Assembly (NCBI GenBank): GCA_022315425.1 | Contig: JAIUPT010000038.1 | Location: forward strand, 62,001-126,000 | From: Pseudevernia furfuracea | Taxonomy: Eukaryota > Ascomycota > Lecanoromycetes > Lecanorales > Parmeliaceae | Length of the DNA stretch: 64,000 nt | Reading direction: 5' to 3' | Program-made: the position numbers and the translations under genes | Notes under the pieces: generated by a model | What the model saw: only the letters and a program-made list of their open reading frames with translations | Database searches by the model: none | Told to the model about the DNA's origin: nothing | Part shown: positions 42,857-52,732 of the stretch, in pieces | Layout: each line of letters opens with the position of its first letter | Numbering within the stretch: position 1 is the first letter of the stretch

Positions 42857-43670
42857 AGAGGGGGGGGTTTCACGTACCGGGGGGAGGGTGGAGAGAAGCG
42901 ACGATGCCGCGCATAGGAGGACGAATAAGTAGAAGGGGTTTGTTTATACGAAGGCCAGGAGGAAAGGAGGTCCCCCCGCGCGCCCCTTTGAACAAGAGAT
43001 TGAGGTGGCTCGTCAAGGCAAACCACCAAGCAATGCAACGAAGCTCAACTGTCGAAAAACCCCCCCCCCCCTCCCCCTCCTGTTTCTCCCCATGGCGGAA
43101 TATCCTGCATGTTTCCCGGTGCTGGCACAATGTTACGTACCCCCCACCACACTCCGGACTGACCCAACAATCAATCACACCCGACCCGGCTCTTCTTTCG
43201 GCAGTCTGGCTTCGCGGTACGTTACCACACCCTGCGCCGAAAAGTAAACATGCAACCCCGAAGTCCGCCAAATCAATGGCCGTTTCCAGCCTTGGGAGAG
43301 GGAAGCCCCTTTACGGCCTCGACCGTGAATGAAAGCGGATGTTAGGAAATCACTCGTAAGTGAGATATGGAAGGAGATTGATACATACCATAGCAGTATG
43401 AAAGGGGAAATCCTTACTTTGATCGGCACACCACAGTCACGCGGCCGACTGTCCGATAGCATATATATATATATGTATTTACACATGAAAGATCGTAAAA
43501 GGGTCTAAACATCCATGCATCCATCAAACCCTCCATCCCAAAATCAAGCCCAAACACAATCCCAACCCCAGCCAAAAAACCCCCGTACCCAAAACCCTCC
43601 ATCCCAAAATCAAGCCCAAACACAATCCCAACCCCAGCCAAAAAACCCCCGTACCCAAAACCCACCAACA
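42857..43670. other. Convergent intergenic region with a 66-bp duplication
   Basis: Contains an AT dinucleotide run near 43460-43474 and the duplication at 43526-43657. Open frames on both strands here are not supported. Confidence 0.6.
43526..43657. repeat. Perfect tandem duplication, 2 x 66 bp
   Basis: The unit (from AAACCCTCCATCCC to CCCGTACCCA) occurs twice without a difference I can see, ending 13 bp before the stop codon of the GH17 gene. Sixty-six is a multiple of three, so any frame crossing it stays open. Confidence 0.95.
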
Positions 43671-44828
43671 CTATCTCACCACCGCACCGCCCTCCTCCCC
43701 AAAAACATGCGCGCACCCCCAACTCCTCTCGACGCCAAACTCGCCCGCATCCTTCCACCCATCATCAGCGAATCCCAAAAAGACGCTCCCGCCACCCGCC
43801 TCCTTCAAAATCCCCGCGACCGCCATCCACTGTTCGAGATAGCCCGGCACCGCCACGCCGTTCGGCCATCCTTTGCTCGGCCAACCGGTCTCGAGATTAA
43901 CCGCCGTTAGGCCTTGGGGACAAATGGCCTGGAGGTGACGGAGTTCGCTCTTGACGTACGCGCCGGCCGACTCGGCGGAGACGGAGGCGTGGAAGAACGG
44001 TTGGATGTTAGCGGCCGCGACGTCGAGAGTGGGACAGAGGGTGTTGCGGTGTTGGTGGAGAATGTCGAGGGGTTCGGTGGTGGTGATGGGGCCGGGGAAG
44101 CCTGCCGCGCGGAGAGAATTGCGGGACGTGGAGATGAAAGATGCGAGGGCGGTGGCGGAGATCTGCTCGTTGAAGATGGCTTCGTTGCCGATGACGATCA
44201 TCTCGATCAGATCCCAGTTGCTGTTACTGCCGGCCCAGTCTATTATCTCTGATAATTGTGTTTCAGCATCGGCGAGGCCTTCGTCGAGTTGGACGCCGAT
44301 GATTATTTTCAGGCCGTGAGTACGAGCGGCGTGGCCGACGTGGCGGAGTGCGGAACAATCGATTGAGTAGAGACGGATGGAGGTGAACCCTTTGCGGGCG
44401 ATAGTGGCGACGTCGGAGCGGATGGAGGCGGCAGAGAGGCAGGATAGGGTGCTGGTATAAGGGGTGTAGGTTATGGCCCATTGGGAGGAGATGGAGCCGA
44501 TTGTGAAGTTGAGTTTTTGGGGCTGTGGAGGGTGAAGGGTGGTATCATAGGGTGAGGGGATTTGACCTGAATTCTGTGATGGTACATCGTGGAATTGAGG
44601 AGACTTGGGCACGAATCTTTGGGCTGGTATTCCGGCTTCGATGTTTTCGGTTGATGCTGCTACAGTAATGGCGGCTTTGTTCACTCCTTTTGCGGGTTGG
44701 ATGACGAGCTGGTCTTGGTTTTCGTAATTGTCGTGATTGGTGGGGAGGAAGGCAGCAGCGGATCTGAGCAGAGCAACTGCTGCTCCTAGGTATATTACGC
44801 CCTTCATTATGGGTATTATATTAATCAT
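43671..44828 (-). CDS. GH17 beta-1,3-glucanase/glucanosyltransferase-like secreted protein
   Basis: A 385-aa protein; an internal Met (start at 44807) gives a neater signal peptide, MKGVIYLGAAVALLRSAAAF, and may be the true start. A Ser/Pro/Gln-rich stretch to about residue 105 precedes the TIM-barrel: AITYTPYTSTLSCLSAASIR, GFTSIRLYSIDCSALRHVGH and IIIGVQLDEGL. The acid/base glutamate lies in EMIVIGNEAIF (about 215) and the nucleophile in VNLETGWPSKGWPNG (about 311). FLGFADDGWKD ends the barrel. Relatives (Bgl2, Scw4, Scw10, MP65) remodel wall beta-1,3-glucan. No GPI signal or C-terminal anchor is visible. Secreted, wall-associated by inference. Confidence 0.88.
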   Translation of the reverse strand: MINIIPIMKGVIYLGAAVALLRSAAAFLPTNHDNYENQDQLVIQPAKGVNKAAITVAASTENIEAGIPAQRFVPKSPQFHDVPSQNSGQIPSPYDTTLHPPQPQKLNFTIGSISSQWAITYTPYTSTLSCLSAASIRSDVATIARKGFTSIRLYSIDCSALRHVGHAARTHGLKIIIGVQLDEGLADAETQLSEIIDWAGSNSNWDLIEMIVIGNEAIFNEQISATALASFISTSRNSLRAAGFPGPITTTEPLDILHQHRNTLCPTLDVAAANIQPFFHASVSAESAGAYVKSELRHLQAICPQGLTAVNLETGWPSKGWPNGVAVPGYLEQWMAVAGILKEAGGGSVFLGFADDGWKDAGEFGVERSWGCAHVFGEEGGAVVR

Positions 44829-46682
44829 TAAGAGGATATATGTGTAGCATATGCGGGGTATTTCGTGGTACGTTTATTGCATATTTCCTTTGTTCATGTC
44901 CCCTTGAAAGAGCAGGACAGTATGACCAGGAAGCAGCATAGTACGCGCATGGGAACGAGAGATGGAGCTTGACCCCTCATGATGAATGAGGGGTGAGAAT
45001 GGCAAATACATATAGAGAAGCGGATGAACGTAGCAAATTGCCAAAGCCAAGATGAAAATGCGCAATAATAATACGATGCGGTTGATCTTGGGGCGTGAAA
45101 GAGATGAAGATGTCCGAATTTGGCATACTAAGCGTGCCAACCAACCGACCTCTTCCATTTAGTTGACGTCCCTCTCCTTACACGGCCTGAGCATACATTA
45201 GGCGATGTCCAGTGTCCAGGGGAAAATGATAGCAAGGATAGAGACAAAGAAGTAAAGACAGCAGAAAGCCACTATTCAGAGACTTGACGCGTGCTTGTGG
45301 CAAGACTACAACATACTGTGATGCGATTGAGCGAAAATAGTGGAAATTGGAAGAAAGGAAGGTAGCATACTCGCTAAAGAAGTAAAGATATCTGACCTGA
45401 CCTAACCGCAATTGGCTTGGTAAAAATGTTGGCGTAAGTACCCCTGGACGCCACAAATGCGCGGGCTAAGAACAATCAATCAATCAACTCAAGTGAGAAC
45501 TTGACGCCGAGGCCAGCGAGACAATAGAGGTCATCCTCTGCCACGCACACACATCGCTATGAGACTGTATAGCCTTCACCTTCCCATTCTCCACCCACAC
45601 ACTCTGACAACAGGTGCTCGTTCCGGCAGAGGGAGGTCTTCACTTTGACCATCCCTAATAATCTACCTACTGACGAAGGCCAAAAGCTCCGCCGAGACTT
45701 AGAAGAAGAAGAGCGTCACCTATAACATATCAAACCAGGTTTTCGAGGAAAGGGATACGGTATCCTGCTTTTGTTTTGTTTTTGTCATGAACAAATGCCA
45801 CAGTGGTGACACAGTCTATGAATGTGATGTGATGTGGGGTGGAATGGGGGCAAGCTTGGGCTCACATGATTTGTGTTCGAGAGAGAGCAGAGCACAGCGG
45901 GGGTCCGTCCAATGGGATCGGAAGATGCAGACAAGACAAGACAAGACAAGACAAGACAAGACAGTCGTAGATGTATTATTATGAAGAAGCATTTCTCTTG
46001 CTCTGGAAGCGCGCGTGCGGTAAGACTTGTTGTTGTTTGTTGTTGTAGTTATTGTTGCTTCTTCACAAACGGTAACTTAGTCAGGTCAGGTCCAAACCTT
46101 GGATTAATTGTCGCTCTTGGGATCGGGAGACACCTTACAGTGTACTTGGACCTCGGACCTTGGACCTTTTGAAACAACAGAAACGGGAATCGAATCTCGA
46201 CTCGACTCTACTCTAATGTATGTATCCGGCCCGTTTTCCGTACTTTCATTCATATTTCAATGCGTGGATTGAAAGACGCGAGGGGAGATTGAAGATGATT
46301 CGGTGAAAACCGATGCGATTTCTATCGGGGTTAATTGAGGAACTTCCTCTCTGCAAACAGTGGACGTGTATATTTCATTCAGTGTCTATGACCGTACCTA
46401 CCTGTATGTAGTTCTCTTCATTCTCACAGAGGTCAACACCAACGGTTTGAGATACAACATACTCGAATGGTGAACTGGTCAGGTCGAGAAGGTTGGCCTT
46501 GGGTTTTGATGGATTTCTGCTCATCTCTGAAGCTAATCTGGCAAAACATCTCTCACATTCATTTGTCTCATCACCCGACTTTTCTTCGTCTACAACTTGT
46601 GATCATGCGACAACCATGCAGATACCTCCCATCGTAGGAAGCCCAACGGCAAAGTGCATTCGGAGTCTCGCCTCACCAATCC
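44829..46682. other. Long intergenic region
   Basis: No convincing gene in 1.85 kb. Contains the ACAAG microsatellite at 45929-45963 and several T/C-rich patches. Confidence 0.5.
45929..45963 (+). repeat. (ACAAG)n microsatellite
   Basis: About six or seven pentanucleotide units. Confidence 0.95.
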
Positions 46683-47798
46683 TCACAAGAACTTACTCGC
46701 CATGCCCATCAAGCTTCCCATTCCCCCGCCCCCTCCTCCACCTCCTCCACCACCCATGTACATCTTCAATGCCATCTCTCCCGCCGAAGTAATGGCGCTC
46801 TGCTTGCTGGCTCCCTGCTGCAAGTTGCCCTGGCCGGACTGCTGATCGAACAGCTTGCTAGCCTGCGCCATAGCCATGCCCACGAACTGATTCTGCCCGC
46901 CCCCTCCACCTTGTCCTTGACTTCCAGCGCCCATGCCGGCGCCACCGCCGCCCATCATGCCTCCTCCTTGACCACCGCCGCCGCCGCCGCCGCCGGTGAA
47001 CATTTTCAATGCTTGCATCGCCGCGCCCGCACCAACGGTCTGGCTACTATGGCTCGCCCCGCTCTGAGCTTGTTGTCCGCCGTACATAGCCTGATGCGCA
47101 TTGACAGCCGCGCCCTCATCAATACCCTGTCCCCCATAAGACTGGTGGTTGTTCTGCAAATGTCCCAGCGCATTCTGGAACATGCTCGGGTCTCCGGAGC
47201 CGCCGGAATGCAGCTGAGCGTGGGCCGCGGCGCCGCCAAACTGGCCGTCGTCGCCGCCGTAGGAGGTCTGAGCGCCCGGATATCCCTGGCCGTCACCACC
47301 GGCGCTGGGAAGGCGTCCGGATCCTTGGTCGCCGTATCCTCCTCCGCTTGCACCACCGCCGAATTCCGATTGCTGGTGACGGCCCCCGCCGTAGCCGGAG
47401 CCGCCTTGGGAGCCGTAGTCATCTTGTCCTCCCGTTCCACCGCCTCCGTAACCTTGCTGTTGACGGCCTCCACCCATGCCCCCACCTTGTCCACCATACT
47501 CATCTCTCCCGCCCATACCCATACCCCCACCACCACCACCACCACCATATCCCCCCTCCTCCTCCCTACCATGATGCTTCTGATGCCCCTCGCGGCCTTC
47601 TCCACCCATGCCTCCAGGGTAGCCTCCGCCCTGCTGCCCACCGTAGTCCCCTCCCTGCTGACCGGCATATTCGTCACGACCACCGCCACCCCCATAGCCT
47701 CCTCCTCCTCCCTGCTGACCACCACCGTATTCGTCGCGTCCACCGCCACCACCGTAGCCACCACCGCCTCCTTGGTTGTTATAGTCGTTGTAGGACAT
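46683..47798 (-). CDS. Gly/Tyr-rich low-complexity protein with conserved C-terminal domain
   Basis: A 371-aa protein. Residues 1-200 are repeats of Gly with Tyr, Gln and Asp (MSYNDYNNQGGGGGYGGGGG, RDEYGGGQQ and similar). A conserved part follows: GGSGDPSMFQNALGHLQNNH, IDEGAAVNAHQAMYG, VGAGAAMQALKMFTGG and FVGMAMAQASKLFDQQSGQG, ending SAITSAGEMALKMYMGG and SLMGMASKFL. This C-terminal module is known from many fungal glycine-rich proteins (often named beta-flanking protein or DUF7721 type); the name is recalled, not checked. Its Gly/Tyr/Gln composition is like that of prion-like proteins that form condensates, which is an inference. A large antisense frame at 46911-47870 is a shadow of the GGN codons. 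Confidence 0.8.
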   Translation of the reverse strand: MSYNDYNNQGGGGGYGGGGGRDEYGGGQQGGGGGYGGGGGRDEYAGQQGGDYGGQQGGGYPGGMGGEGREGHQKHHGREEEGGYGGGGGGGGMGMGGRDEYGGQGGGMGGGRQQQGYGGGGTGGQDDYGSQGGSGYGGGRHQQSEFGGGASGGGYGDQGSGRLPSAGGDGQGYPGAQTSYGGDDGQFGGAAAHAQLHSGGSGDPSMFQNALGHLQNNHQSYGGQGIDEGAAVNAHQAMYGGQQAQSGASHSSQTVGAGAAMQALKMFTGGGGGGGGQGGGMMGGGGAGMGAGSQGQGGGGGQNQFVGMAMAQASKLFDQQSGQGNLQQGASKQSAITSAGEMALKMYMGGGGGGGGGGGMGSLMGMASKFL

Positions 47799-48480
47799 TT
47801 TGTGCGGAGCGAGGGCGAGGGAGTGTGTATATGTTTTGGGGGGGGGGGTCGTTTCGGACTGTGTACTTAAGAGGAGGAGAGTTTTCGAAGGAAGAAAGTA
47901 GAGGGACGTGATGTGATTGATGTGATATGATGGTTAGGTAAAATCGGCGAAGAGGAAGGTGGAGAAGAGTAGTATGTAGTGGTGATTTTTGACGTTGGAC
48001 AAAGCTGCGCGATGACGCCGAAAGTGGGGCTTTGGGTGGGGTGGGAAAAGCGTCGGGGTTTTTAATCATATAGGCTCAGGCATTCACTTTGGCTCTTTGG
48101 GAGATGTGAACTTCATTGAGAGGTTTCAATTGGGGGGTTTCAAGTGAGTCGAGTATCTTTTTCCAAAACCTCATGAGTCGTAGATAGCAAAGCTACCCAG
48201 CTAGAATGGGTGAGTCTGGTGAGTGCAACAGTAGTGGCCTGCAATATATCAAAATGCTACTAAAGGTCCCAAATCACAAACAACCATTTCATCCACAGTT
48301 GGTGTACACAAGTGACCGAAACGCCCCCCCTTCCCAATCTTCCTTTACGCCTCCTAGCCTCATAGAAAGTCATGGCCAGATCGTCCACCAACTCCTAAGC
48401 GACCCCTCCTGCCATGCTGTTCCACATCATATCTTCGTCCAAAGCAAAAAACCATCATCGTCAACCTCAGGCCTTAACGC
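47799..48480. other. Intergenic; promoter of the Gly/Tyr-rich gene
   Basis: A G8 run lies near 47840. No gene recognised. Confidence 0.5.
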
Positions 48481-51303
48481 TCATTGAGGCCCACGCTTGC
48501 CCTTTGGGGACTTCACCCTGGCATCATCCTCCATGTCTGACTCGGACAGCCAGTCAAGAGTCTCGCTCTTCCTACCGATCTTGAAGTCTTTTCGTCTAGG
48601 ATCATTGTAGTCTCTGCGATACTGGCGCTCTTCGCCAAAGTGCGAAAACGTTTGCTGTTTCAGAGCACCGTTTCCAGATACTCTCTGGCTTGCGACCCCT
48701 CCACTGACTTCCCTTCCAGTGGCTCGCTGCCATTTTTGCATCATTTGCTCAAAGGGTAGGAGGCTTTCATATGGTGCGAGATTATCTTGCCAATATTCAT
48801 ACAGTTTTTCGCCGAAAGATTCAGCTTCTTCTCGGGGAACGCCGAACGTTCGAGCAATGGTCGACCATTTTCCTGATGCCGTGACTCCTTGGCCGCCACC
48901 CATATTTAAGCATCTGAAGAATAGGCGTCCACAGTCAACGATTCTCTCGTCAATATCCGGTTGATCAACGAAAGGCAAGCCCTGTCTATGCATGAATGGT
49001 TGCACATGCTGATAGAGCTTGTCTCCAGATTTTGGCAAACGTTGCACTGGCTGCACCCCGTCCACGATGCAGTCTACCATCTCCTCGTGCTCATTCTCGA
49101 GGTCTGGGACTCGAACAGGCCGCCTGCTGTATTTACTGCTGTCCCGAGAACTTTCGAATTCCATGAGCCCACCATACTTGGCGTCGGCGTTGGCAATGTA
49201 CAACTTCGATCCATCCGGTGGCATAGCGATACCAGAAATTTCACCGAAGAAGTCGATGGTCTGCTTGCTTTCGAAAGTTTGAGCATCAACAATGTGAACA
49301 AAGTCAGCGGGTTCAGCGAGCACAAGCACGCGTTTGCCACTTCCAAGTGGCGAGAACTGCAAAGATCGACAGCCCGCCTGTTCCATGGCGATCGTTTGGA
49401 TGGATTGACTTAGCTTGCGAGCGTCCCAAACCTTCACTAGGCCGTCTTGATGACCTGTTGCCATTGTAATACCATCTGGTGCCCAGTCACATGCAAAGCC
49501 AAAATCATTGTGACCCGGCAGTGTGGCGAGCGTCTGCCCAGTTTCCGCATTCGCAACAATGGGCTCGCAGTCATCACCGTTGAGCAGTCTTAGACGTCCA
49601 TCAGGGCTTGTGATTGAGCAATTAACTTGATAGGGGTACTTGTGGCATGCGACCCAATTGCTTGTAGTACAGTCTAGGATTCTTACACTTTTATCGTTGG
49701 AGTCGAATACCACTCGAGGCAGTCCACTTTGACGGTCCAGATGAGTATGAATGTGGTTCGTGCTCACATCGCCACCCGTAGCGATTGTGCCAATTACTGG
49801 TGCGCTTTCGAAGTCCGCTGATAGGGATTTCATGGCATATACTCCTTCGAAGCTTCCAGCTACCAGCACCCCATTGCCGCCTGTCAGAGTATGGATCTTG
49901 ATGATCTTCGGATCATCCTTGTTGTACCTTTTTCTGACGTCCATGGCACATTCTTCTGTCCCCGTCTCTGGATTGAAACACACAATTGTCTTATGCTGTG
50001 ATTTCCAGGCATCCCAGATCGAAACGGCATCATGGCGTGGAGGCCTGTTGGTATAGAAAATGGCGTTCTTCGAGGTAGCAGACAGGTTGTGCCGGAGTTG
50101 AAAATGGGAAAAGTCTGGTTTCCTGTTCATGTCCATCTCATTGAATTGAAAGTAGCAATCTGAGCTAGGAATGACCGCACCAGGAAAACTTGCTTTGTAC
50201 GCCTTGCTAGCAAAATTTTGTTCGACCGGGCCGAGGTTTCTCAAGTTCCTGTAGGTCATTCTTCGCACTTCTCGAGCTTCTTGCTTGGTGGTCTGATACC
50301 TGCACCAATGTATGCCTTGATAGTCGCATGGCTCACAGTCGTTAGTGGTGATCTTGTCAGGTCGCCGTACCTTTGCACGCTCGTTCGCAAGCGAGCTTAT
50401 GTGGGGGTAATCCGGTTTACGGCTCATATACATCTGCTTCCAATAATATAGAAAAAAAGACACCGAAAAGTAGTTGCCATTGTCTTCAAAATCATCCTGA
50501 TCGTAGTAAGAGACTATATTGCTTGCCTGGCTCAATGTGTGCAATGTGCCGTTCACGTGAGCGATATCAGAATTGAATATACCGTACGAATCTTCTGACA
50601 GAGCCAGCCAGTCCTCGTCTGATCCATCATTATAATCCATTCCAGCTGAGCTTGGATGGCCTTCTAAGGGACTTTGACTGGCGTTTTGTGCTGTCTCATC
50701 CTCAAGTGTACCCGCTGGTGGCTCCGAAAGCTCTGCTGTGGTGTTGTCTGCGGCTGTGGGCAGGGGATCGGTAGATGCTTGAAGCATATCCGAAGGAGCG
50801 GGCCAAAAGTGTGGGGGTAATGAGTCGGGTATCTGTATTCCATCAGGAAGCAACGAATCCATCGCCCATTCTTCATAAGAATCTCCATTGGTCGAATGAA
50901 GATACTGGACTTGGTCCATTGCGCCAAACCCCGTATCGACGACAGTGGAACTACTCTCGAGGTCGTGTGGCGCCTCAGAGATCGGAGGCGACGTCGTGCT
51001 CAAAGCAAGTTGTGTCGCACTGAAAGGCGGAGTCATCGAGTCGTGGAAGATCTCATTCAAGGAAGCTGGAGTATGCTGATGTTCGGCAGTGTGATCCCCG
51101 TACTCGGTGAGTTCACCAAAGGGCGAAGGGAGCGTCTCACCCCATGCATGCGTAGACAAGGAGGAAGATTCACCGGAATCTTGCGAGGTAGGTGTCGTGT
51201 CCGATCCAGCATCTATATCCATCTCATCAGACTCCACCTTCACCAACGGTACGCCACCATCCTCGTTCTCCGTCTCCGCATGCACATCGTATTCTGCAGA
51301 CAT
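48481..51303 (-). CDS. WD40-repeat protein, SPAC/SPBC2A9.03-like, 940 aa
   Basis: Single exon. Residues 1-260 are acidic, Ser/Thr-rich and probably disordered. A conserved block CDYQGIHWCRYQTTKQEARE, then RMTYRNLRNLGPVEQ precedes the beta-propeller, a combination I recall from fungal proteins similar to fission yeast C2A9.03. WD repeats are visible from about 390 to 700: HDAVSIWDAWKSQHK, VVFDSNDKSVRILDCTTSNW, LPGHNDFGFACDWAPDGITM followed by ATGHQDGLVKVWDARKL, and VLAEPADFVHIVDAQT. The C-terminus (about 760-940) has a folded part with FGEKLYEYWQDNLAPYESLL and a basic tail. WD40 propellers act as scaffolds; the partner is unknown. It is the upstream neighbour (same strand) of the chitin synthase, 1.4 kb apart. 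Confidence 0.85.
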   Translation of the reverse strand: MSAEYDVHAETENEDGGVPLVKVESDEMDIDAGSDTTPTSQDSGESSSLSTHAWGETLPSPFGELTEYGDHTAEHQHTPASLNEIFHDSMTPPFSATQLALSTTSPPISEAPHDLESSSTVVDTGFGAMDQVQYLHSTNGDSYEEWAMDSLLPDGIQIPDSLPPHFWPAPSDMLQASTDPLPTAADNTTAELSEPPAGTLEDETAQNASQSPLEGHPSSAGMDYNDGSDEDWLALSEDSYGIFNSDIAHVNGTLHTLSQASNIVSYYDQDDFEDNGNYFSVSFFLYYWKQMYMSRKPDYPHISSLANERAKVRRPDKITTNDCEPCDYQGIHWCRYQTTKQEAREVRRMTYRNLRNLGPVEQNFASKAYKASFPGAVIPSSDCYFQFNEMDMNRKPDFSHFQLRHNLSATSKNAIFYTNRPPRHDAVSIWDAWKSQHKTIVCFNPETGTEECAMDVRKRYNKDDPKIIKIHTLTGGNGVLVAGSFEGVYAMKSLSADFESAPVIGTIATGGDVSTNHIHTHLDRQSGLPRVVFDSNDKSVRILDCTTSNWVACHKYPYQVNCSITSPDGRLRLLNGDDCEPIVANAETGQTLATLPGHNDFGFACDWAPDGITMATGHQDGLVKVWDARKLSQSIQTIAMEQAGCRSLQFSPLGSGKRVLVLAEPADFVHIVDAQTFESKQTIDFFGEISGIAMPPDGSKLYIANADAKYGGLMEFESSRDSSKYSRRPVRVPDLENEHEEMVDCIVDGVQPVQRLPKSGDKLYQHVQPFMHRQGLPFVDQPDIDERIVDCGRLFFRCLNMGGGQGVTASGKWSTIARTFGVPREEAESFGEKLYEYWQDNLAPYESLLPFEQMMQKWQRATGREVSGGVASQRVSGNGALKQQTFSHFGEERQYRRDYNDPRRKDFKIGRKSETLDWLSESDMEDDARVKSPKGKRGPQ

Positions 51304-52732
51304 CTTGCATGCAATTCAAGTTCTTATTCATTCGACAGCCCGATGCGATTAGCGACGCAAATGGAAGCGTCAATGGCGATAGCTCTATGGTATCACAAGA
51401 GCAGAGATGGGAGGGATGCAGCTCGTTGGTGCGCGAAGGAGAATTCGGATGAGGGATGAAGGTGTAGATTCTAGCAGTCAGGTGGCTACTTGAGAGGCCG
51501 GTCCGGGTAGATAGCGATGTAGATGGCAGTATAGATACCTGGTATCATGAGAAAGGTGATACGAGAGAGTTGAGCGCGCGAGCGTTCTAAGAAAGACCAG
51601 AGTGAACTATGAGGGTGCAGCATCCAACACCTAGATAGCTCAGCGTCCCTGAACCACTTTCAATGTCGAAATGAGTGTGAGAAGAAGTCAAAGTGGAGGG
51701 GCTTTCCTCGCCTTTCCTCCTCCTGCACTTCTCCGTCATGTAGCAACCCCCCAGCCTGATGCGTCGCCTGGCAGAAAAACCCCGCGTCCCAATCCAGTAC
51801 ACCCTCTCGACCCTCCAACAAGTAGCGCTTCTTATTCCTTTCTCACATACGTTTGCGATCTGCAGCATTACAATATTTGTGTGGCTGCCTTGTGGACCCA
51901 GAGCAACGAGTTCAGCAGTTCGCTCTCTGCAACCGATCGTTTCCAGGAATGACTTCTGGGAAGACTCGTGGACGAAGCGCTTTCTGGGACTTGGGTTGGA
52001 TATTTATTGGATATAAAGGGCGCAATGTTGTGGGTAGCTGCAGCTCCAACATGCAGCAGAGAGTGCTTTTTGTGACTTGTCGAGCTACCGGCAGTGTGGA
52101 AGAAAGATAGGGAGGAAGGAAGGAAGGAAGGAGATTACAGCTGCAGATGATCGAGGATCGAGGATCGATGATGGACGATCGTTGTCAAGAGGTAGCGAAT
52201 GGGATGATTCAAGGAAGAAAGGTGACGAACGATGATGGATGGGCAAGGCAATGGGCAATGTTTGGTCGCCTTATCACTTTTGTTTGAAGGTCACTTTTTC
52301 TGAGGGGACCCCGCATCCGTGGGCTGCATCACCATACCTGCACGAACCCCCCACGCTCCACCTAGTAGCCCAATCTACGACTTTTGCTATTTCTTCCCAA
52401 TTTACATCAGGTACTCCGTACTTTATGGAACCATTTCCTTTCTCATCGTTGACCAATAAAATGTCTGTATAGAATTATAAAAATGCCTCATAGACGACAA
52501 AAAGCCTGAACGGTCAATTCCGGCAGCGCCACTTTTCCAAGTGTAATTGTACAAATTCCAACGAGGCGGGCAGACAATTGCCGTCAAAGCCTCCCCTTTT
52601 ACCTGCATGATCAAGTCCCCCCCCAATGCTGTATGCAGTTCATTAGTGTTTATGTGATGGAACACCCAGTAATGCAGCACCCCTTCGCCCACAACCGAAA
52701 GAAGAGACAGAAATCCCCACACGGAACAAGGT
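51304..52732. other. Intergenic between chitin synthase and WD40 genes
   Basis: Includes the promoter of the WD40 gene and a GGAA microsatellite at 52111-52131. Short frames are unsupported. Confidence 0.5.
52111..52131 (+). repeat. (GGAA)n microsatellite
   Basis: About five tetranucleotide units. Confidence 0.9.

Noticed and set aside
43414..43758. 114-codon minus-strand Gly-rich frame with 22-aa repeat
   Set aside because: It is in a different frame from the GH17 gene and results from the 66-bp duplication plus AT repeat; no start or domain support.
46911..47870. 319-codon plus-strand open frame
   Set aside because: Antisense of the Gly-rich gene; GGN codons read backwards give stop-free Ala/Thr/Pro-rich frames. 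No protein-like motif.
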